64,000 bases of DNA, taken from the NCBI GenBank assembly GCA_012064415.1, contig SSNU01000226.1:232913-296912 (forward strand), in the 5' to 3' direction. The notes under the pieces were generated by a model. It made no database searches, was not told where the DNA came from, and saw only the letters and a program-made list of their open reading frames with translations. Shown here piece by piece: positions 35,701 through 47,230 of the stretch. Position 1 is the stretch's first letter. Each line of letters opens with the position of its first letter. Both the position numbers and the translations under genes were made by a program. Source of the DNA: Gyrodactylus bullatarudis (taxonomy: Eukaryota > Platyhelminthes > Monogenea > Gyrodactylidea > Gyrodactylidae).

Positions 35701-35982
35701 CTTGTCTATGGTACAACCAAAGGTCTGGTCTTGCTGGTTGGCAATGAATCTGCAACCGGGGCTGTTTCTCTCAATTCTCTGCGAAATAAAAAGAATTACC
35801 TCAACAAAATTGTCTCCTTGGATTCTGTTGAGAAAAATAGCAATCTAATCTTTCGAGAGAACCCAAACGACGAAAAGAATACAAAGAGACGAGAAATATC
35901 AACACACCAGTCATTCTTTAGTAAATTCGCCACTGTTATCCAACAGGAGGCAACTTCCTCAATTGGTATGGTCACCACTTGA
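29797..35982 (+). CDS. AMBRA1: AMBRA1 autophagy/cell-cycle WD40 protein (DCAF3)
   Basis: AMBRA1 is a CUL4-DDB1 substrate receptor that promotes Beclin-1-dependent autophagy and D-type cyclin degradation in mammals. Five exons (29797-30069, 30101-30476, 30534-31009, 32174-32497, 34477-35982) give 984 aa; human is about 1300. Introns are 31, 57, 1164 and 1979 bp. An in-frame TAG three codons upstream fixes the start. N-terminal WD40s (about residues 50-215) show NHSIGIYQANTGRL, GHTKSPWTLN, LASGCLDGFLKLWNL and SSIDFHPIKDMLVAVHTFD, close to the family. The middle is polar and probably disordered, with an NxDN-rich exon 4. The C-terminal half-propeller (about 700-915) shows LSSCGKYLAALV, NSPVCLDFSPSAQHLVVGFA and IVWKPDGGLVYGTTKG. 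In known AMBRA1 the N- and C-terminal parts form one split propeller. Exon 4 is supported only by its open frame and matching splice phases. Confidence 0.9.
31010..32173 (+). other. AMBRA1 intron 3, AT-rich
   Basis: The donor is GTGAGT after HAN and the acceptor is CTAATTTAG. The 1164 bp contain poly-T and CT-rich runs and no credible exon. A missed short exon cannot be excluded. Confidence 0.6.
32498..34476 (+). repeat. AMBRA1 intron 4 with simple-sequence DNA
   Basis: This 1979-bp intron starts GTGAGT and ends TTTTTAG. It holds (TA)n followed by ACACAC near 32850-32880, TATGCATGTATG near 33010, a CT run near 33830-33843, and several ATATATGCATA stretches near 33890-34090. No coding segment or transposon is recognised. 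Confidence 0.65.
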
Positions 35983-38980
35983 TTCAAATGACTGAAAGAT
36001 ATTCTCCCAGATCTCTACTTCAAAATTTCATATCAATGCATACATATTTTCATACATCCAAACCTATACATATTTTTCCATTATATACAACATTTATCCA
36101 ATATTTATATCCTTCTATTTATTCAATTATATCCATTATGAAAAAAGAGTTATATACCTATCTATTCTCCAAAAAACTTGTTTGTTTTTTTCCATGTGAC
36201 AAGTATATTCAATCAAAATAACTAAAAAAAATAGAGACCGAAAATGTATCAAGGCAATATAAATAAGCATACCTAATCCAGATTATTCCAACCAAAAGTG
36301 CACTCTCTTCCCCCTCTCCAATACAGTTTCCCTTCACCAAAATTGATCTCCTCTAAAATTAGGGGATCATTTCTTTTTTTTCCATCTCCGGTGGTCGTCA
36401 AGAAAAAAAAGATACAACAACCTCAATCAACCAATTATTTTTATACTCCCTCATCAAACTCTAACCCAACAAGTCATAATTTCCCCTTTTCTTTTTTTCC
36501 CAATTTCATCATTATTATTTACTCTATTTCCTATATATACATATATATTTATCAATTTGAAAATAATCACGATGATCAATTAAAATATGAGTTACGATTA
36601 CCTTGGTTAATCTGAACCGACCGGTGTTTACCCTTGTTTAAGTTATCTCAAACTCACTCCAACTTTTTTCCGTTATACCCTATAACCCCTCTATAATTCT
36701 AAAAATCTGTAAAATTTTGATACTAATTGAAAATCTATTTTTTTAATCCAAGTTTTCACAAGCCTTTTTATATTTATCCTCTATTTTCTACCTATTAAAA
36801 ATCATTACGACAAATTTTTTGCAAAAAATACATATTTTGAAAGAAAGCAAAATACCAAATACCAATTCTTTTATACATATATTCAAATATCACTACATTA
36901 TTATCGTACTATATATATTCATTTATTACGAATTGAATCTACCCATCTTGGTTAGATACGAATTAACAGCCAACATGATGATGGTGACGTTACAAACAAA
37001 AGTGAAAATTACTCGTCTCTTTTGTGTTGAACCTCTTGTCTAATTTCAAATTCTAATAAAAAATATATACCTTATACTTTTACGATATTTTTTCTACTCG
37101 AGTCCATTTGAGAATACAGAAGTTAGCTAGAAAAAATTGTAAAAGATATGTTGCTTCTATTCTCGGCTATCAAAAGTATACAGAAGAAGAAGCAATGCAA
37201 AACCTTGTTGCCATAGAAATGAGTTTTTTATGTATTTTAAATTTATAAACTTAGAAGTGATTTGATGGAATTACTACATTGTATATAGCATTCGACAAAG
37301 ACTATTCACCAGTGGTATAAGTTAGACACATTTCATTAAGTAAGTAGAGTGATAAATTCAAAATAGAGATAAATGCATGTCTGACCAACTGTAAAGGCTA
37401 GCCTAGAAGTATGGTAGGAAACTTTTACATTACATGCCAAGTGAACATCCCACTGAATACACTGTTGAGTTTTGCTTTATATTCGAGCGAGAGAAAAAAA
37501 GTGGTAGAGAACAAAACGCATTCGTATCCTGCTTTTATTATCTCAACAGATTGTTGGGTATATTTTTGTAAACCATTCAACACACTCACACATTATTACC
37601 GTCCAATCTATATACATGTTCATCTGATAATGGAGGAAAAAATCTGACAGTTCAATTGGATAGGAATGACCTCAAGACATTTGGGTCATAGAGTGATAGT
37701 TCACTTGGAGGATTGTTATTTGAATATCCCAAAAGCATTTCGCATTGTTAAGCTAGCTGAAATGAAGAATCTTCATTGCAGATAATGAGAATTCATGGAT
37801 TTTTTAAAGGTATCAAAATTTTCTGAAAATACTGTATTTTGGTAACCGATCCACTGATTTAAGAAAAGAGAATTTTTTAAAACTTTGAGTTTAACATTTG
37901 TGTTAATTTCAAGGTCTGAGAGGAATCAAAATTTAATTTTCTGGATCATCAATAGACAAGGAAACCATTTATCCTTATTCTTGCTTTGAACTGATCTCAA
38001 TTCCTTAGCAATGATCGAAAAATAGGAAGTTGTTTTTCCCACGTGAATGGAGTATTTCCTAAAATATCTACGACCATTTTGTCTACTGGTGATACTATCC
38101 TTTAATTAATCAACAAAAATTTTTAACTCAAATTTTAATATAACGAAAAAATCGCGCCAAATTGTTGGAATACTACAAAAAAAATCTCCGAAAATTAGAC
38201 CTTATTTTGAATTTGGAAAATGCATGAGATGTTTGATCTCAAAATTTTTATTGATTTCACAGAATTGAAGAAAATCCAGCATTTAAAAATAATTTAAATT
38301 TTCTATTCTTGGCTTATTTTCTATCTTGATCTAATTTAAAATTTCCCGAAATAATAATAAATTTAAACTTTGAAAATTTCGGTATTTAGTCGCTCCAATT
38401 CTCTGCAACCAATAAAATTTTTGAGATCAAACATCGAAAGAGTAAAAGTTTTACGACAAAATTTTCAGAGATTAGCATAATTTTGACGAGATTAAATTTT
38501 TTATGCGCTCATTTCATCATGGAATTCAAAAAATGATTTTTTCCACTGGCTATCAGGAGAAAAACTATTTGGTTTTTTATATTAAATTTTTATCTTCATG
38601 TCAACTGTAGCCTTATGAAGATACTAAAAATGAATTTTTCTTCTTTTCATGACAAGTGAGAAAGAAGGGTCATTGACATTTTCACGTACAGCATTGTGTT
38701 ACAGTTGTTGATGTCATTGTATCATTATCATTCAAAAAAATCATTCATTTTATATCGGGACCATAATGAAATCTTATTTATTACCTTGGATTTTTATTAC
38801 AAGAACAAAGGATATTCAAATTTTAGACAAAATTCCAATTTAAATAAATTATGGCCGAAAGGATATACTAAAAACTCTGCTTAACAACTTGACAATCAAT
38901 ATTCTCAGTTTTATTCCTAAAAACAACATATGTCGGTTACTGCTAGCCTCAAAAATAAATTAAAAATTATAATTTTGAAC
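35983..38980. repeat. AMBRA1 3' flank and repeat-derived DNA
   Basis: The first few hundred bases are AT- and CT-rich and probably include the AMBRA1 3' UTR. At about 37840-38610 there is a composite of fold-back family pieces (AATTTCAAGGTCTGAGAG; AAATCGCGCCAAATTG; ATTTTTATCTTCATGTCAA). No gene is seen. Confidence 0.5.
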
Positions 38981-39328
38981 CAAATTCAGGGAGCTGTTCG
39001 ACATAGATTGACTATAACTTCTCGCTTGAGTTGGTTAGAGATGGATTTTTCAAATTTTCGGTTTTTAACTCTAGTCATAATCTGGGTCAGCTCTTTGAGA
39101 CGGTTCTAATGATGCAGAAAACATGGGTCTAAAAACCTACTTTAGATTGAGACATATCATGTTTAAACATTTTGTATTAACTCTGATAGACGAGAGAATC
39201 GCCTAATCATCATTTATTCACATTTTTTTCGACTTTAAGCCTTAATAACTTCGTCGAGATGATATTAAAATCATGAATGAACTAAGAATATAAAAAATCA
39301 AAAAGGAACCCAAAAAGTCTTATAATAA

Positions 39329-40318
39329 AAAAAGGGTTATTCACCAAGTTAGTATCAATTTTTTCATTATTTTCACCAATAGTGTAATAGACCGGTATTA
39401 TTTTCCAAAGAAGCATCATATTTAAAAAATTTTTTATTATAGTATCAATACTTAAAAATATTTCAAAAACAGTATAATATACCAATATATATTTTCAGAA
39501 TTAGTATTAGCTTGAGGAAAAATAAGTATAATCAGATCAATTTAAAAAATTTATTTGAAGAATTTTCGGAGAGCTTTTTGAGTTGAAGAACATTGCAAAA
39601 TCCTGGAACTTTCACTGATATACTGAAATCGAGGGATGAACAAGATTTGGCATTCATAAAGACATTCTTAAAGGTTTGCCAATAATTGCTCTAGATAGCT
39701 GTTATTTTACAAAAACCCTTGAATATTCATGAATATCTATCAAAAATAGATGCTAAATTTTGGGTCGAGTACTATTTCCCCACCTGCTGATTCGGTAATC
39801 TCACTTCCAATATTGCTGAATCAAGCAAGTCATCCTTAATGGAACTTAGCCAAAAGTACCCGAAGACTACCTTCCGAATTTTTACAAAATAACAGAATTG
39901 AAAAGAAATGTAAAGTTTTGAATTTAATTTCTGTGATTTGGATGGTCTAAAATTATCAAATCCTAAACCAAAGTCTGATTCATGTAAAAGAGGAAACTCT
40001 GAGAAGAAAAGAATTCGTTCAGTAGCCGAAAAGATCTTATCCTGATATTTATCAACGTTACTTTTTTCAAATTGAAAAAAAAATTTTCACTGTATGATTT
40101 CACTGTTGTATGATTATGCACTTATTTTTCCTCAAGCTAATACTAATTCTGAAAATATATATTGGTATATTATACTGTTTTTGAAATATTTTTAAGTATT
40201 GATACTATAATAAAAATTTTTAAAATATGATGCTTCTTTGGAAAATAATACCGGTCTATTACACTATTGGTGAAAATAATGAAAAAATTGTTACTAACTT
40301 GGTGAATAACCCTTTTTT
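39329..40318 (+). mobile_element. Second MULE-type element with about 207-bp inverted arms
   Basis: The left arm (39329-39536) and right arm (40112-40318) are close reverse complements, from AAAGGGTTATTCACCAAG outward to CCTCAAGCTAATACTAAT inward. The roughly 575-bp interior contains recognisable MULE transposase pieces in plus orientation. The element is about 990 bp. No clear target duplication was found. Confidence 0.8.
39630..40045 (+). pseudogene. Internally deleted MULE transposase
   Basis: Three blocks can be read. KDILKGLPIIALDSCYF (about 39655-39705) is the start of the MULE DDE core with its first Asp. KFWVEYYFPTC then a stop then FGNLTSNIAESS (about 39755-39825) is the post-core block. 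A basic GNSEKKRIRSVAEK (about 39992-40033) matches the KKKRIRS tail seen near 20.8 kb. The centre of the catalytic domain and the SWIM finger are deleted and stops interrupt the frame. Confidence 0.75.
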
Positions 40319-40504
40319 AAAAATACTTGAAAGTAGTGAGATCATTTTTGGGTGTTAAATGTCAAAAAATCAAAACTTAGGCTCTATTATGTCACTATCT
40401 AAGAAATAATATCTTTCAAAAATTTGAACTGAACTTGAAATAGTTTGCCATGATGTGGAACTTGTGCGGCTTGGCAGTTTGAAATTATCAAAATAAAATT
40501 TTTA

Positions 40505-40780
40505 AACTCTACCCCTAGTGTTGGTCTATCTGTAGAAAAAGAAAGGGTAGAGAAAGGTATAGTATTTCTTAAAGAATAAGAATTATAAATATTATAGTGA
40601 TTATTATAGCAATCCGTATTATTAACTCTACAACTTTATGAGACAAGAATTGGACAAATCTGGTCTTTATATTAGAAAGAAAGAATCATCAGAAAATCTC
40701 TCTATAATTCATGAATTAACAGAGTTATTACTCTAATACAATTCTGATTACTATAACAATGACTATAATTTTTAGGGTTA
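40505..40780. repeat. Diverged copy of MULE terminal sequence plus nested MITE
   Basis: GGTCTATCTGTAGAAAAAG and TATTTCTTAAAGAATAAG match the right arm of the 20.4-21.9 kb element. An AT-rich MITE-like segment with imperfect inverted ends (about 40566-40778) follows, as it does there. Confidence 0.6.
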
Positions 40781-43180
40781 ATTCCAAAAATCCCGCCAAG
40801 AATTTTTTTTTTCAAAAGAAACTTGTTAAGAATAATTTTTTTACGACTTGTGCTTGGTCATCCACGTTTTTTATTTATTTTGTAACCTTCAAGTTTTGAC
40901 TCCTTCAGATTTTCGGCGTCATGGAGCATGATAATCTCCGAGTAAGCTGCTTTCCAGAAGATTACTTTGTATTAATTTGAAACATAATTTTCCTGGTATG
41001 ATATAAAGATATTTAGAAGTTTAAATTAATCAGAAATATAAGCTGAGAATATCTAAAAAATCTAGTAAAACAAGGAAATTCCTTAAAACACAAGCAGTTA
41101 GCATCTAGATCGAAGATTTGATATTTGAATTTCAAACTTATGTTGAACGATCGCTTGTAAATGTAAAATGGAGAAAAGTTCAGTAAAAACAAAATTAACT
41201 ATAGTCAAAATATAATTGGAAAAAAATCTCAATATTTTAATTGGTATTTGACTATAGTCAAATGTGTAAAATATGGAAGAACGTGTAGCCAAAAGTAAAA
41301 TTTTTTTTCAAATTGTAGTCAAAACTGTTAAAAGTGTAGTCAAAAGTGTAAATAATGAAATAACTATAGTCAAAAATGTAATTGACTCAAATTTTTAACA
41401 AAAATTAGAAATTTTGATGACACAAAATTTGAATACCATGGCGTTCAACTTCATGATGAGATCACTATTTCTTAGGTTAAAAAGTCAGAAACTCATTAAA
41501 TTTCCAAGATATCTAGGCTTATAAAGGGTTTACGTTGTGCAAATTCATTGTAAATTAAGAAGAGACTGCTTATAATTTATAGATTTATTAGAAAAGTCGG
41601 TACAAAAAATGAGTTAAAATTTTTTTATCCGAGCCTATACTGACCTGTTTAAATTCATCCCTCTTTTCAGTGTATATTGACTATTCTGAGTAGTCACAGT
41701 AATCTCAATAAATTTTCAATGTCCATACCTACTGATATCTTGCCAAAATTTAAACACATCTCTTCCATATTTCTTTAGTACAGTTCTCCATTATTTCGTA
41801 TTAGTTTTCCATTTCTATGTTCCAAGGTCATAACTAAGTAAGGAGAAGCGTTATAAAACATCACCGTGAGGAATAATAAACATGGAAATTCTCAATTCTC
41901 CAAAGAAAGAGAAGCAATTCTAACTCATTCATTGAGAATAGACAATTTAATTTTATACCTACACTTCTTGGCTCTCTGGTTGGTCACTTTCAGAGAGCAA
42001 TACTAACTGAACACTACTAGGAATACTACCCTACCGCAACATCTATTTCTCAATACATCATCAATTCTCAGCTAGAAATACAAATTTTATAATTACTATC
42101 ATTCTTATTTAATTTCCACATACAAGCGAACAGAGGAAGAAAACTTTTTCAAAATTGAATTTTCAACATTTCCCCTGGTTAATACACAAAGAAAGGTAGG
42201 AGAATTGAGCACAGAGTTATACTGAACAAAGTTGAGTACTTCTTCTCATCAGTCATCATCCTTGTAACATTGAAATCTTCGTCTGACTAAAGGTAATTCG
42301 ATTGAGACAAATTGTTTATTCATCTTGTCGTTTTTAATCTCCTGAAATACAAATTGACCCCTACTTATGTTATGTAGATGAATTCTTACATCAAATTTTT
42401 TATTATTGCATAAACATTGCCTTGATGACGATAAATACGATAGATGAAAACATGAAATTTAGAGGGGACGTAGGTACTCAAGGAGAAGACCAAAAGTCAC
42501 ATGGATGAAGATTACCCTTCAAATCTATGATGAATTATGTGGCTATTCATATTGTAGGTTTGCAGGAACAAAGAGAACTTAATTAAACATGTAATCAGCA
42601 TGACTTTAATTAATGGTTTTCAATGGTTTTTCGTCGTCAGCGTTATGCTTCATTTGAGAATTTAAACTCTTTAATAAACCATCATGAGGACTTTACGATT
42701 TCTATAGATTATTCATTTCAGAAGTTTTCATAGATTTTCGTTTATTATCATGATATTAAAAATATACAGTTACTACCACATTTAATAATCGAATTTTCAA
42801 GAGAGAGTTTAATATTTTTTAAATTATAATTTTACTCAACAGTAGTTATATAAAAATTATAAACACAAAGCTAAAGTATTAATGAGTTTTTCGTTATATT
42901 TCAAACAGTAAAAATATTATTTATGATTGATACCTAGTACAGTCAGTTGCGAAACTCATTGGCCGCCCTTGATCAAGAAACTGCGTTAAAACTTTTGTTA
43001 AAAACATCAAATAAAATGTAAAGCTTGTGCGATTAACTAACATTGGTGGTTGACTGATGAGCTATAGGCACATGAACCGATTTTACGGGAAGCTTCACCT
43101 TGCACCATAAATTTCTTTGGATCCAATAATAAATAATGCTTTATTTCGTGGCACACTTATAAGCTTCTACATGCCAGATT
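40780..43180. other. Gene-free AT-rich stretch
   Basis: Apart from the TATAGTCAAA cluster I see no gene or defined element. GC rises slightly from about 42940, just before the gypsy copy. Confidence 0.45.
41190..41390. repeat. Cluster of TATAGTCAAA repeats
   Basis: The motif (AC)TATAGTCAAA or GTAGTCAAAA occurs about six times in both orientations within 200 bp. It has no coding sense. Its origin is unknown; a decayed satellite or MITE end is possible. Confidence 0.5.
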
Positions 43181-43181
43181 T

Positions 43182-44773
43182 AGATACTGTTGCAAAAAAC
43201 AGGAGATCACTTCCTACCAGTAGCCTTTTTATCCAAAAGCCTTACCCCCACCCAGCAAAACTACCCTCAAATTGAAAAAGAAGGGTTGGCCCTAGTGTAT
43301 GCAGTAACCAAATTCCGCAAATACCTTTTGGGCAGTAAATTCTTACTCCAAACGGACCACCAACCACTGCTAAACATATTTAACCGAAAAAAAGGAGTCA
43401 AATCCACCAGTGCCAAACGACTACAAAGGTGGGCTTTGACCCTGAATGAATTACATTATGAAATTGCCTATGTGAGGACTAAAGACTTCGGACATGCCGA
43501 CTCATTATCCAGACTTACGCCATCGGATGCCGAGGAAGTAGTCATCGCCGCCATCACTTACGAAGAATCTTCCGCACTGGATAACCTGTCCATCTCTGCC
43601 AAACAGGTCGCAGTTGAATCGAGTAAAGATCCCATAATTGCTGAAGTAATGCATAACTTAAGTGTCCGATGGCCTAGTAAGATTCCCGATCATTTACGTC
43701 CCTACCATTCAAGGAAAGAGCTCCTATCTACGCTCAACGGTTGTCTAGTAATGAACGAAAGAGTTATCATACCAGAGGCTTTACGTTGTAGAGTTTTGAA
43801 TGAACTCCACAGAGGTCACCCAGGAGTGAATCGAATGAAGGCCTTGGCCAGGCAAAACCTCTACTGGCCAAATATAGACAAAGATATTACTGCCCATGTA
43901 CATCAGTGTGAACCATGCCAATTAAACGCCAAACTAGCCCCCAGATTAGAACTAACCTCGTGGCCTACAACCAAAGCTCCATTTGAGAGAGTTCACATGG
44001 ACTTCGCCGGCCCCATTGATGGATTCTTTTATCTATTAATTGTAGATGCCCATTCCCGTTGGCCTGAAGTGGAAATTATGAGGGACCATACTTCAACTAA
44101 TGTTATCAAGGCCTTGAGACGCTTTATCGCCACCTTCGGTATTCCAAAAGCTCTTGTCTCAGACAATGGACGCCAATTCTGCTCAAATGAATTTATTAAG
44201 TGGGCACAAGAACAAGGTATCACTCTCCTAAAATCTCCAGCCTATCACCCTCAGTCTAACGGCCAGGCTGAACACCTCGTCGACACGTTCAAACGATGTC
44301 TTGCCAAACATCCGAAGGAAGGGAAAGAAGAGACAGTCTATACGTTCTTGACGTTCTATCGCACTACTCCAACTGAGATACTTAACGGTAAATCTCCATT
44401 AGAAGTTGTGTTTAACCGCAGAGTTAACACACGACTCAGCCTATTAAATCCTATTGACCAGCCCATTAAAAACCCATCAGTGGAGACTCACATCTTCACT
44501 CGAGGTGAGAATGTATGGGTACATGATCAGCACGGCCGTCCGGGAGTTGCACTTCTATTACGTTACCTTTGAAGTTCTTTACCTGGGCCTTGGTCCACCA
44601 CCTTGGCCAACCATCCTCGACGAAGAACAAATAACGATCGGCAACCGTGCCCCATACTCAATCTGGTTCCACCTAAACCGCCGGCTTGCTCCAATCGCCC
44701 GGCGTACCCACCTAGGCCTACAACTCGCTCCAAACGCAATTCAGGATTGCCTTTACGCTATCGAGAGGAAGGG
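43182..44773 (+). pseudogene. 5'-truncated Ty3/gypsy pol: RNase H and integrase
   Basis: An open frame (43190-44572) starts inside RNase H (VAFLSKSLTPTQQNYPQIEK, LLGSKFLLQTDHQPL, ending HADSLSRL). It then runs through a complete-looking integrase: an HHCC finger (HRGHPGVNRMKAL ... CEPCQ), and a catalytic core with D in HMDFAGPIDG, D in VSDNGRQF, and E in NGQAEHLVDTF. After residue 450 the frame breaks: most of the GPY/F module is missing, and the Pro/Arg tail ending RYREEGC continues in another frame to TGA at 44777. Protease, RT, gag and the 5' LTR are absent. It is much better preserved than the copy in the WDTC1 intron, so it is probably younger, but it is not autonomous. Confidence 0.88.
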
Positions 44774-44960
44774 TGTTGAGGAGCTAGGCTATTTAACTCC
44801 TACTATTTACTATATTGAATGATCCATGCATTATAAGAACACATTTAGTTTGTACAATTCTTATGTTTATTTTGTTTAACTAAATACATGAGAACCCTTC
44901 AATTGCATCCTAACCATGACTCCTAAAATAGCTCCTGAGTCAGGCCCCAGCAAGAACACA
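44774..44960 (+). mobile_element. Start of 3' LTR of second gypsy copy (end undefined)
   Basis: A GAGAGGAAGGG polypurine tract precedes TGTTGAGGAG, exactly as in the other copy. The pol stop codon TGA lies inside the first bases of this LTR. The 3' edge is not determined. Confidence 0.5.
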
Positions 44961-45927
44961 ACAGATACAAAAATCATAGCCTTAAACTCAAAAGAATTGG
45001 TGAAAGAGTAAAATTCTTAAGCTTGGTGTTAATGGAAAGTCTGATCTGAAATTTCTATTCCTATATGAGTTGTATGATGAAAGGAGTGTACAAAGATTAT
45101 TCGTTTGTTCCTTTATCAATTGCCTCAAAGGTTAGTTTTGTGTGAGCTAAAATGTATGCCATAGTATGGCAGCCATACTATGTATGAAATGAAATTTTAT
45201 AAATAATCATAACTACTTGATAGTAAAAATTCAAATAATAAAATCATTGTGTGTAGTAATGAACTGTATGCATCAATGAATGTACTAGAAAATAATCTTG
45301 AGATTCTCCCTACCTTTACAATAGATTTAATTCAGTCTTTCCTCCTACTTTCATCATACAAGAAACAATTATAGCACGCATGAATCATCATAAATTGTTA
45401 ACGGGATAAAATATTTTAGAGAAAATAAAATGATACTTCAAGGATCACTATTATAATATATAAAATTCCTTAAAATTGTTGGATGATAATTTTTTCTATA
45501 TTTTTTTAAGGTGATTTTTCTGTTCAAAGAAATCTAGAATCGATATTCATGAAGTTTCCCTGCATGAGCAGGAGAAAAATTTTATGAATATTTATGAATA
45601 TTAGGTTCGAGTGATGTTCAAAAACGTCCGAAAATCCACTTAAATACATAATTTAAGTGATGATCCTTTGAGAAATGCGCATTTGGTTCTAATATTGGTT
45701 CTAAATACAAGGGTATCAAAAATATTATCTGAGTACTGATGAATGGGCATTTTTTTAAAAAAGGAAGACTTATCTTGACAATAAAGAGGGGAGCTGAACA
45801 TTGGGAATTGAGATCTGGAAATTGAATAGTAAAATATTAAAAGTACAGTGCTTTTAGAGATTCACTAAGGGGATAGAGATTTTCTTCTCACACCTGTGAG
45901 CAAGTGTCAATTCCATTAGAGAGTCAA

Positions 45928-46056
45928 AAAAATTCAACAAAACAGAGAGTCAAAAAAATTCACCAAAACAGAAGGACTCGTCAGTACACCATAGCCAGGG
46001 TTCGAATCCGGGTCTTAAACGTTTTGAGGCAACGCTTCTAACCACTAGGCCAAAAT
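45928..46056 (-). mobile_element. tRNA-derived SINE
   Basis: On the minus strand (46056 to 45990) there is a tRNA-like head. A box A-like GCCTAGTGGTTAGAAGC is followed by an anticodon arm (stem GCGTT/AACGT, loop GCCTCAA, anticodon CTC but C at position 33), then a T arm with GGGTTCGAACCCTGG (box B). The acceptor stem does not pair, so this is not a working tRNA. A unique segment TGTACTGACGAGTCC follows, then two 26-bp units GTCAAAAAAATTCA(A/C)CAAAAC. TACTGACGAGTCC also occurs at 50041-50054 (plus) and in complement at 25263-25275, so it is dispersed. Confidence 0.65.
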
Positions 46057-46759
46057 TATTCGTAGTTTCTACGTTGTAATTTTTGAAAAAAACAGGTTGT
46101 GTCAGACTCAACACTGTTGAGTGATAGGAGTTGCTTGTTCGACTTCTAACATCTAGTTGCGACCATCCATCAATTTAGATTTCATATTGTAGCCAGAGAG
46201 TATGAAGCTTGGTTTTCTCAAGCAGATTCTTGTAAACAAGAAGGTCCAGAATCATGAGATTTACTAACTGTTGAATTTTCTCTTTTATCACTAATCAAAA
46301 GCATTCAGTTTTGGACCTGATATAATCAACACATGAAATATAAGAAATAATCCTAATTCTAATAATGATCATATTTATCTAATTTATAGGTTTTCTTGAT
46401 GCTAATTTTCTTTATCCATTAAAAATTCCATGAAAATTCGGAATTTTTAAAACTAATGCATTTTAAATATAAAATCTTAAAATATAAAATCGTAAAATTG
46501 AACGATAATATTGCCTACCTTTATCAAGAATATTTGCGTTTGGTTCTAGAATATTTTCGTTTGGGAGGTTAGAGAAAAACTAGCATATACTTTAGTGATG
46601 AACCTTTTACATCTTGCTTAACGGAAATATTCTTGATAATTATCAACAATTATTGACTTCTCAACGAAGTTATCATTAGTTTCACATTTATTCAACTCTG
46701 TACAACAGAGCCTGTAGCTGTTGCTGGGGCTGTAGTTAAATTGGAACTAGAATTGATTG

Positions 46760-47230
46760 TTGGATGTTTTTAAAAAGAACTTTATTAAAGAGAAATACGT
46801 ATTTCGCCAGGTCTTATCAATCTCTAATCCTGGTCTGATATATGTTTATAAAATTATGAATTTGAAAGAAAAATTGTAAAGTTGTGAAGAAAAACTTCCA
46901 ATTGATGAACAACCAAAAAACTTCTCCGTTGATTTGTTTAAGTATAGAGAAGAAAAATTAGAAATCAATTGGGCCAAGGTTGTTGCAAGTAATGTAGATG
47001 GTTCTTTTGTATGCATAAATTGGGATCTTCATTCATGATTAAGAACTTTTCTCGAATTTTAAGATGCATTTGCTTGTCATCTGGGCATCTGAATAAAATT
47101 TTGAAATTTTCTTCATTAGCCTGGCAACCACATTGTTCTACACAAAATTTGTTAGACTAGGATTAGAGATTGATAAGACCTGGCGAAATACGTATTTCTC
47201 TTTAATAAAGTTCTTTTTAAAAACATCCAA
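46760..47230. mobile_element. 471-bp element with about 75-bp terminal inverted repeats
   Basis: Left end 46760-46835 and right end 47155-47230 are near-perfect reverse complements, beginning TTGGATGTTTTTAAAAAGAA and including ACGTATTTCGCCAGGTC. The interior has a possible piggyBac-like coding scrap on the plus strand. No target duplication is evident. Confidence 0.8.
46883..47035 (+). pseudogene. Possible piggyBac transposase scrap
   Basis: A 51-codon open stretch contains EEKLPIDEQ, like the (E)xLSxDEQ block of piggyBac/PGBD proteins, then NWAKVVASNVDGSFV, which vaguely resembles the following KWGxKxx...GFV block. The distance between them is shorter than usual. The match is suggestive only. 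Confidence 0.35.

Noticed and set aside
45990..46056. Functional tRNA-Glu(CTC) gene
   Set aside because: The acceptor stem does not pair, position 33 is C rather than T, and the sequence continues into a dispersed SINE body.
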